A DNA stretch of 64,000 bases from Bacillota bacterium (GCA_030706015.1 JAUZPI010000010.1:19164-83163); one strand, 5' to 3'; counted from the stretch's first letter, positions 47,900 to 57,100 are shown. Program-made: numbers and translations. Notes: generated from the letters alone by a model not told the origin.

Positions 47900-50530
47900 A
47901 TGACAGATTGGTATAATATGATTTGGAGCGAGGTAGTAAAGGAGCTTGACAGTGATGGCCATAAAGGGTTAAGTGATGAAAGAGTTGAAGAAAAACGGAA
48001 GGATTTTGGTGAAAATAAAATTCTTCTGCCAAAGAGTAAAGGGCTATTGGGTTTGATTTTTAATCAAATCAGACAATTGTGGCTTTTTTTGCTTTTATTA
48101 GATCTGATATTATTCAGTATTATAGGTAAATATCAAGTAGTCTTTTTTTTAGTAATAATTATATTACTAAGTATTATTATATTAGTATACGGCAGATACA
48201 GAGATGATAAAAATTTGAAGGTTCTGGTTAAATACAATGTGCAGCCTACTAACGTAATAAGAAATAATAAAATAATAACTGTAATGGCTCAGGAGTTAGT
48301 AGTTGGCGATATAGTTGTATTTAATAAGGGATCGGTTATACCGGCAGACATGAGGATTATTGAAAGCGATGAACTTAAAATAAAGGAAACTACTGTCACA
48401 GGAATTAATAGTATAGAGGAAAAATATGAAACTAAGATAGAAGAAAGAGATATAAATTTATCAGATATAAAGAATATGACTTTTAAATCCTCTGTAGTAG
48501 TTGAAGGTAGCGGTACGGGAATTGTAACTGAAGTTGGTATGAAAACCGAAATTGGCAAAATGGTTGAAAACCTGCTTGTAGACGAAAAAGATAATACCAC
48601 ATTTGAAAAAGGTATTCATGAAATAATGAATGCTTTGGGGCAAATTGCTTTAATTGGAATGATAGTTTCTATAGTGATAAATGTGATTACTAAAAGTGCG
48701 TTAAGGCAAGCTATATCAGAAACTGCATTGGTAATTTTCTCGTGCATTCCTGCGACTACTGTGGCAATAATGTACTTAATAACTATTTTAGTAAGAAAGG
48801 GTCTAAAAAAAAGAGATATAGACATAAAAAATCTTCATGTTATACAAAAGCTTGCTGCAGCAAGCATAATATTAACTGATAAAGAACAGGGTTTAACTGA
48901 ACATAAGGCTACCATTAAAAAAATATACGACACTGAAGAGGTTAGAGATACCTATATAATTGATAGCATCACAGAGGGAATGGACCCTGCTAGTATAAAT
49001 GAGAATGAGGTTTATGAAGATAATTTACGAAGAATATTAGAAGTAGGACTTCTATGCAATGATAGTAAATTTGAGGCTGGTGAGGAGAATATAGGTGGAG
49101 ATTTAATTGAAGTGGCACTTATAAAATTTGGGTTAGAAAATTCTATAAATAAGAATAGTTTTGAAAGAAAATATAGAAGAATATTTGAAATACCCTATGA
49201 TACTGAGAAGAGAATTAAAACAACTGTAAATAAAATTGAAAAAAAGTACAGAGCTAATGTAAAAGGTGCAGTGGATGTAATCTTAAGTAAATGCACACAT
49301 ATTATGAAAAACGGTATTGAACGAGAAATTACCGAGGAAGATAAACGCAGTATAACAAATGCGGATATTGAAATGTCCAATGAAGGTCTAAATGTGGTTG
49401 GTTTTGCTTATAGAAATTTTACATATGAACCTAGTCCGGATGAAAATGTTGAAAGTTATTTGGTTTTTACTGGATTGGTTGGCTTTGAGAGTCCAATGAA
49501 AGATGAGGCTATAAAAGCATTGGAATTAAGCAGATCATCAGCAGTAAAACCAGTAATTGTAACTGAGGATAGCAAGCTTACAGCTGTGGCTATTGGAAAG
49601 AGGCTAGGTATTGTTTTAAATGAAACCGACGCTATATCTGGGATTGAACTTCAGTATATGAGTGATGAGGAATTAGAAAGAAATGTTGAGAGGATTGGTA
49701 TATACTCTAGGATTAATTCAGAGCATAGAAGAAGAATTGTGGCTGCTTTTAAAAAGTTGGGATATAACGTAGTTTCTTCAGGTTCTAGATTGATGGACTT
49801 ACCTACTTTAAAGATTTCAGATGTGTTTATTTCTGTTGGAGAAAAATGCAACAGTATTGTAAAAAAAATTTCTGATGTATTTTTCAAGGAAAATGATTTG
49901 CGTAAGTTGTTATTACTTATAGAGAATAGCAGAAGAATAGTTAATAATTTAAAAAAGATAGTCCTATATTACTATTTATCCGCAGTCAGTGAATTTGTGT
50001 TAATTTTACTTGCAGTACTTTTTAGGGGTGTATCGCCATTAAATGTCGATGAACTAATATTCATTAATGCAATAAATATTAGTATTTCAATAATGGCTTT
50101 ATTTACTGAATATAAATATGGCAGCTTTAAAAGATATGATAACAGCGTTATAGATAAAAGTCTCATAAAGAAAAACGGCATAAGCTGTGTATTTTATGGA
50201 ACAGTTATAGGGGTAATATCCTTTACAGCTTTTTGGTATTTCCTCAATAGCAATATGATGATTGCCCATTCAATTACATTTATGGTTATATCAATTGGTC
50301 AGATTATAGCGTTATATAGAGATGGCTGGAAAAAGAATTTTCTTTTTAATATAATTTGTTTTTTAAATATTGTACTTCAAGTAAGCATGGTTTATACACC
50401 TGCAGGTAAAGCTTTATTTGGCTTAAACTTAAATAACTTGAGTGATTATGGAACTATAATGATTTTCATTATTATAGAAGTTATAATATTTTATTTTAAA
50501 AGCTTTCTAAGCTCAGAAAATAATAACTAA
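47900..50530 (+). CDS. P-type ATPase-like protein with degenerate catalytic motifs (probable pseudoenzyme)
   Basis: An 876-residue protein with the complete P2-type ATPase layout: N-terminal cation ATPase domain, M1-M2, actuator domain, M3-M4, P/N domains and C-terminal membrane segments. Key motifs are altered by eye: TGES reads TGIN (about 167-170), M4 PEGL reads PATT, DKTGTLT reads DKEQGLT (Asp327 kept), TGD reads TED (555-557) and GDGVNDAPAL reads GSRLMDLPTL (628-637). The surrounding fold is well kept, including K455-G-A of the N domain and RINSEHRRRIV. The frame is intact over 2.6 kb, so it is not a decaying pseudogene. ATP hydrolysis and ion transport are doubtful; a regulatory or binding role is inference. 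ATG 47900 follows GGAGG by 7 nt. Confidence 0.85.
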   Translation: MTDWYNMIWSEVVKELDSDGHKGLSDERVEEKRKDFGENKILLPKSKGLLGLIFNQIRQLWLFLLLLDLILFSIIGKYQVVFFLVIIILLSIIILVYGRYRDDKNLKVLVKYNVQPTNVIRNNKIITVMAQELVVGDIVVFNKGSVIPADMRIIESDELKIKETTVTGINSIEEKYETKIEERDINLSDIKNMTFKSSVVVEGSGTGIVTEVGMKTEIGKMVENLLVDEKDNTTFEKGIHEIMNALGQIALIGMIVSIVINVITKSALRQAISETALVIFSCIPATTVAIMYLITILVRKGLKKRDIDIKNLHVIQKLAAASIILTDKEQGLTEHKATIKKIYDTEEVRDTYIIDSITEGMDPASINENEVYEDNLRRILEVGLLCNDSKFEAGEENIGGDLIEVALIKFGLENSINKNSFERKYRRIFEIPYDTEKRIKTTVNKIEKKYRANVKGAVDVILSKCTHIMKNGIEREITEEDKRSITNADIEMSNEGLNVVGFAYRNFTYEPSPDENVESYLVFTGLVGFESPMKDEAIKALELSRSSAVKPVIVTEDSKLTAVAIGKRLGIVLNETDAISGIELQYMSDEELERNVERIGIYSRINSEHRRRIVAAFKKLGYNVVSSGSRLMDLPTLKISDVFISVGEKCNSIVKKISDVFFKENDLRKLLLLIENSRRIVNNLKKIVLYYYLSAVSEFVLILLAVLFRGVSPLNVDELIFINAINISISIMALFTEYKYGSFKRYDNSVIDKSLIKKNGISCVFYGTVIGVISFTAFWYFLNSNMMIAHSITFMVISIGQIIALYRDGWKKNFLFNIICFLNIVLQVSMVYTPAGKALFGLNLNNLSDYGTIMIFIIIEVIIFYFKSFLSSENNN

Positions 50531-50536
50531 TATTAG

Positions 50537-50577
50537 CCTCCTGCATGCCTTTACTCGGTGTGGCAGGAGGTTTATTA
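50537..50577 (+). terminator. Terminator after the P-type-like gene
   Basis: CCTCCTGC and GCAGGAGG form an 8-bp GC-rich stem with an 18-nt loop and a short T-rich tail. Confidence 0.75.
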
Positions 50578-50660
50578 TTCCTTTGATTAAAATTTAATGC
50601 TTTGGTTAAAATAAGATTATATAGTAAGGCTAATGAAAAAAAAGGAAGGTGTTATATATA

Positions 50661-50951
50661 ATGTTTGAAGATGTATATGAAACAGTACTCAATGGGAGCA
50701 ATCATGTATATTTGGATGTACCAAAGGAATTATATTTTCAAGATAATGACGATATTGATAAAGAATCGGTGCAAAATTTTGCAGCAAATTATTTTAAAAT
50801 GACAGGCAGAGATGGTATACCTAAGGTAATCAGCGTGGATACAGATGCAGATCAGCAGCTAATTAGATTAGCAATTGAAGTAGATATGGAAAGAGAACAT
50901 AAACTAGATCAATATAATGTACCCGATTCCTTAAATGTATATAGAAAATGA
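50661..50951 (+). CDS. Hypothetical protein upstream of comEC
   Basis: A 96-residue soluble acidic protein that I do not recognise. The central segment VQNFAANYFKMTGRDGIPKV and the C-terminal IRLAIEVDMEREHKLDQYNV suggest a small alpha/beta fold. There is no signal or membrane segment. ATG 50661 is chosen, about 9 nt after GGAAGG; a GTG at 50649 overlaps the SD. The last four bases overlap the comEC start (ATGA), so the two are translationally coupled. Confidence 0.7.
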   Translation: MFEDVYETVLNGSNHVYLDVPKELYFQDNDDIDKESVQNFAANYFKMTGRDGIPKVISVDTDADQQLIRLAIEVDMEREHKLDQYNVPDSLNVYRK

Positions 50952-52705
50952 TTAAAAGACCATTAGTATTTTATTGTTTCTCATTATTTATAGGATGTTA
51001 TACTGCTTACTGTTTTATATTTAATAATATTATTGGTGCAGTTCTTACTGCATCTTTTTTAATTACAATTTATTTGAAAGTGAAAAGAGAATATGTACCA
51101 TTTATATATTCCTTTTATATTATGGGGATTATTAGCTTTATGATGTATTTTAATTTTACTATGCCGCCAAGTAAAATTGTGAAAATACAGGTTCTTCAAA
51201 AGGAACGGTTTTATGGAGTAGGGAGCTGTCAGGGGAGACTTATTAATCTTACTGGGAATCTATCATCAATTAAGGAAGGGGAAGAAATCAGCGTTAAAGG
51301 GAGTTTAAAAAAGGAAAATAATTATGAGAGAGGTATAATTGGTTCATACAATATTGAACAGGTCAAAGATAGGCGGCAGGGGTTATTGTATAAGATAAGT
51401 AATTTTAAAGAAAACATATATAATAAGTTTTCTGTTTATCTTGGAAAAGATGATGCTGGAATCATAATGTCACTATGTGTTGGAGATACAAAAAACCTGC
51501 CCGAGGATGCAAAAAATAATTTTAAACAGTTGGGAGTTGTTCATGCTGTATCTGTATCAGGTATGCATATTGCATTGATCTATCAGATATTAGAGAAAAT
51601 ATTTGGGTTATGGCCTGCTATTTTTATATCTCTATTTTATGTAATATTTACAGGATCTTTATCAGCAACTGTTAGATCTTTTATAATGATTGCAGTATTT
51701 AAGCTGTCAAAAAAAAATTATAAAAATTACGACAGCTATTCATCCTTAAGTTTATCTGCATGTATGCTGCTGATACTAAAACCATATTATATCTTTGATA
51801 TTGGATTTATGCTTTCTTATTTAGCTACCTTAGGTATTTTACTTTACTACAAAAAGATTTCACGAGCTTTATATCGACTACCTCAAAAAATAAATGAACC
51901 ATTGAGTGTAACCCTTAGTGCACAAGTTTTTTCAATGCCTTATGCAGCTTTTACTCTCAAAAATTTTAGCGGTGGTTTTATAATAGGAAATCTAATATTG
52001 GTACCATTTTATTCTGCAATTGTGATATTAGGCAATTTAGCCATAATAGTATTTTTCTCAGAACCAGTATTTACGGTTTTATGTAAGTTACTATTAATGA
52101 TTATGCTAATCATTAATCAAATTACTAAGTTTCTAATGGAGATTACACCTAACATAGTATATATGACATATATAGAGGCATTGGGGTTAATTATAGTATA
52201 TTTATGTTATTTATTTGTGAAGTACGGTTATAAAAAGGCCAGATATATTCCTATAATAGTACTAATCTTGGTAATAATGCAAAACTATTATTTCTTTCCA
52301 GAATTACATTATGTAGTAACTTCCGGTGGTGAAGGTATGATTATTAACTATAAATTTAAAAGCATCTATTTATCTAAAGGAAAATTAACCATCCAAGAAA
52401 GAAATGAATTAAAACAAAAATTAAGAGTAGGGATATTTAAGGAAAGTGAATCGGGTATTTTTCTTATAACCTTAAACAAATATAAATTTAATATTGATGA
52501 AAATAGAAATTATATTGAGTTAAGTGAGGGGGATAAAAAAATTATATATACTAATGAAGGTTATGTTTACTACAAAGGTATAACTTCAAGAAATAGTTAT
52601 GATATAATAAAAATAGATAAGAAGAAATATAAGAAATATGAATTACCAAAGGAAAGTATAGTTTTTAAAGTTATTTCTGGTAGGATAATAGCATTGGAAG
52701 ATTAA
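50948..52705 (+). CDS. comEC: ComEC/Rec2 DNA-uptake channel, C-terminal beta-lactamase domain reduced
   Basis: A 585-residue polytopic membrane protein. A DUF4131-like part is followed by the Competence domain with GDTKNLPEDAKNNFKQLGVV, HAVSVSGMHIALI and the GSLSATVRSFIMI motif. Typical ComEC has about 750-800 residues ending in a metallo-beta-lactamase nuclease domain with HxHxDH. Here only about 130 residues follow the last membrane segment; they begin with HYVVTSGGEGMIINYKF, resembling the first strand of that domain (DVGQGD-type), and no HxHxDH appears. The protein could still form the channel. Confidence 0.88.
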   Translation: MIKRPLVFYCFSLFIGCYTAYCFIFNNIIGAVLTASFLITIYLKVKREYVPFIYSFYIMGIISFMMYFNFTMPPSKIVKIQVLQKERFYGVGSCQGRLINLTGNLSSIKEGEEISVKGSLKKENNYERGIIGSYNIEQVKDRRQGLLYKISNFKENIYNKFSVYLGKDDAGIIMSLCVGDTKNLPEDAKNNFKQLGVVHAVSVSGMHIALIYQILEKIFGLWPAIFISLFYVIFTGSLSATVRSFIMIAVFKLSKKNYKNYDSYSSLSLSACMLLILKPYYIFDIGFMLSYLATLGILLYYKKISRALYRLPQKINEPLSVTLSAQVFSMPYAAFTLKNFSGGFIIGNLILVPFYSAIVILGNLAIIVFFSEPVFTVLCKLLLMIMLIINQITKFLMEITPNIVYMTYIEALGLIIVYLCYLFVKYGYKKARYIPIIVLILVIMQNYYFFPELHYVVTSGGEGMIINYKFKSIYLSKGKLTIQERNELKQKLRVGIFKESESGIFLITLNKYKFNIDENRNYIELSEGDKKIIYTNEGYVYYKGITSRNSYDIIKIDKKKYKKYELPKESIVFKVISGRIIALED

Positions 52706-52721
52706 AGGATGGGAGATATAA

Positions 52722-53753
52722 TTGATTAATTTTGTTGATTTAGAAGAAAACATAAAGAAAGGAAAACTTCATAACTGCTACTTACTTTGTGGTTTTAATG
52801 AGGAGTTAATAAAAGAAAATATAAGAAATATTGCAGATAAAGTTATAAATAAAGATTTTTTTGATTTGAATTATGTTCAATTTGATGGAGCTTCTGTTAG
52901 TGCAGACGCCATATATAATGCCTGTGAGACCCTTCCTTTCATGAGTGATAAAAAAGTCGTGGTAGTGTACAGAGCAGATTTCCTTTTGGATAAGCCCAAG
53001 GGTGGAAATAGAGCTGGAAGTGATATATTAAAGGAAATAGAGAAATTTCTTGATAATATCCCAGAACGCTGTATTTTAATAATGTACTATGTTTATGAAA
53101 ATGATAGAGAAAAACCTAGTTATAAGATAAAAAAAATGGACAAAAAGGCATGTGTAGTTGAATTCACAAAACTTAAAGGCGCAGCACTTCAAAAAAAGGT
53201 GAAAGAAGTATTTGACGCAAAGGGAAAAGATATTGGTAAAATAGAATTAGGTCTTTTCTGTAATGAAGTAGAAAATAACATGGATATAATTATTAACGAA
53301 GTGGAAAAGCTTTGTTGTTATACCGGAGAAAGAGAAATATCTAGAGAAGATATATTATCACTGCTGCCGCAAAAAAGTGATAATGATGTATTTAATCTTG
53401 TAGATTTTCTATCTCAGAAAAAGGTAGAGAAAGCCTTAGATGTATTAAATGAATTAATATATAGAGGGGAAAAAGAAACATCTATTCTAGCTATGATAGA
53501 AAGACAATTCAAAATCTTAATAAGTTTAAAAATAGGTATGGCTGAAGGTAAGGGCAAGGAGACTCTTGCTTCTGAACTAAAGCTTCATCCCTTTATTTGC
53601 GAAAAGATGATGGGGCAGTGTAAGAAATTTTCCCTTGTTCAACTTGAGAGGATATTAGATTTATGCCTAGAAACAGAAAAAATGCTTAAGAGTTCAAGTT
53701 CAGAAAATAGAATACAAATAGAGATGTTAATGATAGGTACTGTAAGAGTATAG
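52722..53753 (+). CDS. holA: DNA polymerase III delta subunit
   Basis: A 343-residue clamp-loader subunit that opens the beta clamp. The N-terminal FVDLEENIKKGKLHNCYLLC and the FDGASVSADAIYNACETLPF region, then LVDFLSQKKVEKALDVLNEL and the C-terminal helical domain match HolA/YqeN. TTG start after GGGAGA, 17 bases from comEC; the comEC-holA-rpsT order is conserved in Firmicutes. Confidence 0.92.
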   Translation: MINFVDLEENIKKGKLHNCYLLCGFNEELIKENIRNIADKVINKDFFDLNYVQFDGASVSADAIYNACETLPFMSDKKVVVVYRADFLLDKPKGGNRAGSDILKEIEKFLDNIPERCILIMYYVYENDREKPSYKIKKMDKKACVVEFTKLKGAALQKKVKEVFDAKGKDIGKIELGLFCNEVENNMDIIINEVEKLCCYTGEREISREDILSLLPQKSDNDVFNLVDFLSQKKVEKALDVLNELIYRGEKETSILAMIERQFKILISLKIGMAEGKGKETLASELKLHPFICEKMMGQCKKFSLVQLERILDLCLETEKMLKSSSSENRIQIEMLMIGTVRV

Positions 53754-53773
53754 AAAATAGAAAAAGGTCAAAA

Positions 53774-53813
53774 AAATAAATTACCGGTGTGGGTTAACAC
53801 CGGTTTATTTATT
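53774..53813. terminator. Bidirectional terminator between holA and rpsT
   Basis: ACCGGTG (53783-53789) and CACCGGT (53798-53804), extended by AAATAAA/TTTATTT flanks that supply T tracts on both strands. Confidence 0.8.
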
Positions 53814-54078
53814 AAGCTGTTAAAGCATTTAATTTAGCTGCTAATCTTGATTTCTTCTTAGCTGCCTTGTTTTTATGTATTATTCCTTTTGATGCTGCCA
53901 TATCTAAAGATTTAACTACAGCAACAAAGTTTGCTTTAGCTTCTTCAACGTTTTTTGCACCAACAGCAGTTTCAAACTTCTTTATAGTAGTTTTTAAAGC
54001 TGATTTTATTATCTTATTTCTTAAAGTTTTAGTTTCTATAACTTTAATTCTTTTTTTAGCTGATTTAATATTTGCCAT
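53812..54078 (-). CDS. rpsT: 30S ribosomal protein S20
   Basis: An 88-residue basic helical protein that binds 16S rRNA. It begins [20 protein letters not shown] and ends with the typical [20 protein letters not shown]. The gene is antisense to its neighbours, as in Bacillus, with GGGGGTG as SD and a good upstream promoter. Confidence 0.97.
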   Translation of the reverse strand: MANIKSAKKRIKVIETKTLRNKIIKSALKTTIKKFETAVGAKNVEEAKANFVAVVKSLDMAASKGIIHKNKAAKKKSRLAAKLNALTA

Positions 54079-54158
54079 TCCTTTTCACCCCCTTATAATT
54101 TATAAGGCCTCATGCAGTTTTGGGGAAATCTGCGTACGAGTTTTATTCAACACATGAT

Positions 54159-54187
54159 ATTATAGCACTAAAATTTACAGCCTTCAA
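54159..54187 (-). promoter_or_regulatory. rpsT promoter
   Basis: On the minus strand TTGAAG (54187-54182) and TATAAT (54164-54159) are 17 bases apart, with a TG extension before the -10. The leader would be about 75 nt. Confidence 0.75.
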
Positions 54188-54342
54188 GTATAAGTTAGTA
54201 AATAAATCAATATTTATAAAAAAAGAGCCAGTGAAAATAAAAAAAAATGAGGTTCTTCTATATATTTTGTGAAATATAGACATAAATAATACAAAATAGA
54301 GCAAAATTATACTAGAAATCAAATGTTTTAAGGGGTGAGTTT

Positions 54343-55314
54343 ATGATCAGTATTAGAACAGATTTAGCAGTGGAAGCAAAGGAGATATATGCAAAGGAAA
54401 ATAAGGAGCTGCCTGGGGTTGAAGTGATTGAGAGCAGACAAGGAGATATAAGGATTACTGATGTAAGAATAGTTAATGAAACTGGTGAAAGGAAAATGGG
54501 TAAACCCCAAGGAACATACATTACTATTGATATACCCAAACTAACTCACTATGATGGTGATACCATGGATCTAGTAAGCAGGGTTTTATCTGACGAATTA
54601 TCAAAATTGATTAGTCTTGAAAAGAGTATGACAGCGCTAGTAGTGGGTCTTGGAAATTGGAATGTTACTCCTGATGCCTTAGGTCCAAAGGTTGTTTCTA
54701 AGATTATGGTAACAAGACATTTGAAGCAGCTAGTTCCTGATAAAATAGATGAAGAAATAAGACCTGTATGTGCATTTGCCCCAGGAGTGTTAGGTCTTAC
54801 AGGAATGGAAACGGGTGAGATTTTAAAGGGTGTTGTAGATAAAATAAAGCCGGATGTAATTATTTGTATCGATGCCTTGGCATCAAGAAAAATGGATAGG
54901 GTAAATTCAACAATCCAAATAGGGAACACAGGTATTTCTCCAGGTTCAGGTGTAGGAAATAAAAGAATGGAGCTTAGCCAAAAAACTTTAGGACTTCCGG
55001 TAATTGCTATTGGAGTACCAACAGTGGTAGACGCTGCAACTATGGCAAATGATACTATTGACTTAGTTTTAGACCAAATGATAAAACAGGCAACAAGCGG
55101 CAGTAAATTTTACGATATGTTAAATTCTATTGATAAGACTGAAAAGTATAGGATGATTGAAGAGATATTAAATCCTTATGTGGGTAATCTTATGGTTACA
55201 CCTAAGGAGGTAGATACTGTAATAGACGCTCTGTCCAGAGTTATAGCAAATGGAATAAATTTGGCACTTCAGCCAACTCTAGAGTTAGATTATATCAATC
55301 AATTTGTTAATTAG
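54343..55314 (+). CDS. gpr: Germination protease GPR
   Basis: A 323-residue aspartic-type protease that degrades small acid-soluble spore proteins at germination. The N-terminal IRTDLAVEAKE contains the autoprocessing and SASP-like site. The block VVGLGNWNVTPDALGPKVV and VICIDALASRKMDRVN with the catalytic acidic residues, then NTGISPGSGVGNKR, are conserved. The slot between rpsT and spoIIP is the same as in Bacillus. SD GGGGTGAG. Confidence 0.96.
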   Translation: MISIRTDLAVEAKEIYAKENKELPGVEVIESRQGDIRITDVRIVNETGERKMGKPQGTYITIDIPKLTHYDGDTMDLVSRVLSDELSKLISLEKSMTALVVGLGNWNVTPDALGPKVVSKIMVTRHLKQLVPDKIDEEIRPVCAFAPGVLGLTGMETGEILKGVVDKIKPDVIICIDALASRKMDRVNSTIQIGNTGISPGSGVGNKRMELSQKTLGLPVIAIGVPTVVDAATMANDTIDLVLDQMIKQATSGSKFYDMLNSIDKTEKYRMIEEILNPYVGNLMVTPKEVDTVIDALSRVIANGINLALQPTLELDYINQFVN

Positions 55315-55396
55315 AATAAATCCACACTATTTCACATATGTATATTATATACAGGCTGGAATAAAATAATTAAATAAGCAAGGGGAGATAGTGTGG

Positions 55397-56467
55397 ATGA
55401 CTATTGAAAAGGAAAGGGGTAAAGTTATAGGGATATTAGTCCTCATTGCTAGTATTATTGCACTTATGTGTTTAGCTAGTGCTGTAAGAGCTAAAACTGA
55501 AGCAGACACTAAAAGAAACATGTTTTATGTGCAAATAATAAATTATACTATACCTGGCATAAAAGAAACTAATTTTGATGAAGAAACTATGGCAGAAAAT
55601 AATTTTTCTATTGGTAAGGAAATCTTGAGTATTTTTGGAATTAATATTAGTAACCCTGAGGAGCTGCTGGGAAAAGAGCTGTCATGTTTAGATGGAAGTG
55701 GCTACAGCAGGATTGTAGCTGATAATACTGAAGATATAACTGATGTAGACAAGTTTGTGTTGGACAATAGGGACATTTCAAAAAAACCAGAAGATCAAAG
55801 TAGTAGTAATATTAGTCAGCAAGACTTAAAGGTTTACAATCCTAGTCTAAAGAAAACTCTTGATACTTCAAAACCTGAAATTCTTATTTATCATACGCAT
55901 ACTTCAGAAAGTTACAGACCAGCTGCTTCGGAAAGTTTAGATCCAAGTAAAAGTGTAGTTGCAGTTGGGGATGAATTGTCTAAAGAACTTCAAGATGATT
56001 ATGGTATAAGTGTTATTCATGATAAAACTGTTCATGATGTAGAAAATTATAATAAGGCATATACAAAGTCTGGACAAACAGTAGATAAGTACTTATCTAA
56101 ATATAAAGATTTTAAAATGATTATTGATTTGCATAGGGATTCTGTAGAGGATAGAAAACTTGTTACAGCAAAGATTAATGGAGAGACAGTGGCTAAATTC
56201 ATGTTTGTAATGGCAAGAAAAAATCCGCATTACGATAAGAACATAGCTTTAGTAAACTCTCTGGTGGGTATTAGTCAAAAGTATTTCCCAGGACTATGCA
56301 GTGATATTTATTATTATGATTACGGAACTAATTATTTTAATCAAGCAAAAAGTAATAATGCCTTTCTTGTTGAAGTGGGGTCGGACTGTAATGATTTAAC
56401 AGAGGCAAAAGCCACAACTAAATATTTAGCTAGAGTAATTGCAGAATATCTCAATGGAAAGAGATAA
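55397..56467 (+). CDS. spoIIP: Stage II sporulation protein P
   Basis: A 356-residue membrane-anchored amidase/endopeptidase for septal wall thinning and engulfment, acting with SpoIID and SpoIIM. The N-terminal membrane segment is at about 10-27, followed by a variable linker and the catalytic region: ILIYHTHTSESYRPA with the zinc His, then MIIDLHRDSVED and a late LVEVGSDCNDLTEA with Glu. ATG 55397 is about 9 nt after AGGGGAG; GTG 55391 is very close to it. Confidence 0.93.
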   Translation: MTIEKERGKVIGILVLIASIIALMCLASAVRAKTEADTKRNMFYVQIINYTIPGIKETNFDEETMAENNFSIGKEILSIFGINISNPEELLGKELSCLDGSGYSRIVADNTEDITDVDKFVLDNRDISKKPEDQSSSNISQQDLKVYNPSLKKTLDTSKPEILIYHTHTSESYRPAASESLDPSKSVVAVGDELSKELQDDYGISVIHDKTVHDVENYNKAYTKSGQTVDKYLSKYKDFKMIIDLHRDSVEDRKLVTAKINGETVAKFMFVMARKNPHYDKNIALVNSLVGISQKYFPGLCSDIYYYDYGTNYFNQAKSNNAFLVEVGSDCNDLTEAKATTKYLARVIAEYLNGKR

Positions 56468-56504
56468 GCTACATGACGTAGCAGGTATTAATTGGACTAA
56501 GGTG

Positions 56505-56567
56505 TATAATATGTATTCAAAAAGTACATCCTTATAATTGAGCTTTCAATAAAGGAGGTACTTTTTG
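56505..56567 (+). promoter_or_regulatory. Promoter and 5' hairpin masking the SD of the next gene
   Basis: TATAAT (56505-56510) would start transcripts near 56517. CAAAAAGTACATCC (56518-56531) then pairs with GGAGGTACTTTTTG (56554-56567), 13 of 14 positions. The right arm contains the SD GGAGG and the first base of the GTG start. No clear -35 is seen. Confidence 0.55.
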
Positions 56568-57049
56568 TGTTTAGAAAAAAAACCACACTTCTAATAATTA
56601 GTTTAATAATTATAGTTTTTTACAGCATAATTGTAAATAATATAGAACTAAATAGGATGATATATGATTCAGTAGAAGCCAGTAGTAATAATGCTGAAGG
56701 TGGATATAGAATTTACGATTTAGATGACATGGAAAAGGAATTAGATAGCTTGGAAGAAAAGAGCATAAATGCTGAAAAGTATAAAAATACGGAAGTGTCA
56801 GGTATTGTAAAACCTCAATATGTACCAAGAGAAAGAATTTTATTTAATCTAAATCCTTTTGACTTCAGATTAGAAACACGAAACTACAAAGTATATATAA
56901 ATTATAAAATAATAAATAATGCAATAGGAAGTATTAGCAGTTTTACAAATAAAGCAGCAACTAAATTCGAAGAAGGTATTGATGAAATAGTTAAAGTGAA
57001 AGATTCAATTAAAAGTCTTTTTAGTGGTTATAGTTCAATGAAGGAATAG
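56567..57049 (+). CDS. Hypothetical single-pass membrane protein between spoIIP and lepA
   Basis: A 160-residue protein with one N-terminal membrane segment (TLLIISLIIIVFYSIIVNNI, about 6-25) and an extracytoplasmic part rich in charged residues, including a short helical stretch DDMEKELDSLEEKSINAEKY. I do not recognise it. Bacillus has the small gene yqxA in the same slot; I see no clear sequence likeness, so equivalence is only positional. Its SD is masked by a hairpin at the transcript start. A role in sporulation is inferred from context only. Confidence 0.65.
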   Translation: MFRKKTTLLIISLIIIVFYSIIVNNIELNRMIYDSVEASSNNAEGGYRIYDLDDMEKELDSLEEKSINAEKYKNTEVSGIVKPQYVPRERILFNLNPFDFRLETRNYKVYINYKIINNAIGSISSFTNKAATKFEEGIDEIVKVKDSIKSLFSGYSSMKE

Positions 57050-57069
57050 AATATCTTAAATTGTTCTTA

Positions 57070-57100
57070 TTGACATATACCGACAGGGATATGGTATAAT
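57070..57100 (+). promoter_or_regulatory. lepA promoter
   Basis: TTGACA (57070-57075) and TGGTATAAT with the -10 at 57095-57100. The spacer is 19 bases, but the TG extension compensates. Confidence 0.65.

Noticed and set aside
47900..50530. The P-type-like gene as an ordinary cation pump or as a pseudogene
   Set aside because: The catalytic motifs are altered at several sites, so an ordinary pump is unlikely, and the frame is intact with conserved scaffold residues, so simple decay is unlikely too.
53867..54157. 96-codon frame antisense to rpsT
   Set aside because: It covers the S20 gene and its leader; S20 is unmistakable on the other strand.
54188..54342. Forespore (SigF/SigG) promoter before gpr
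   Set aside because: Expected from Bacillus, but the candidate boxes (ACATA and TATACTA) are not at a suitable spacing, so I could not support one.
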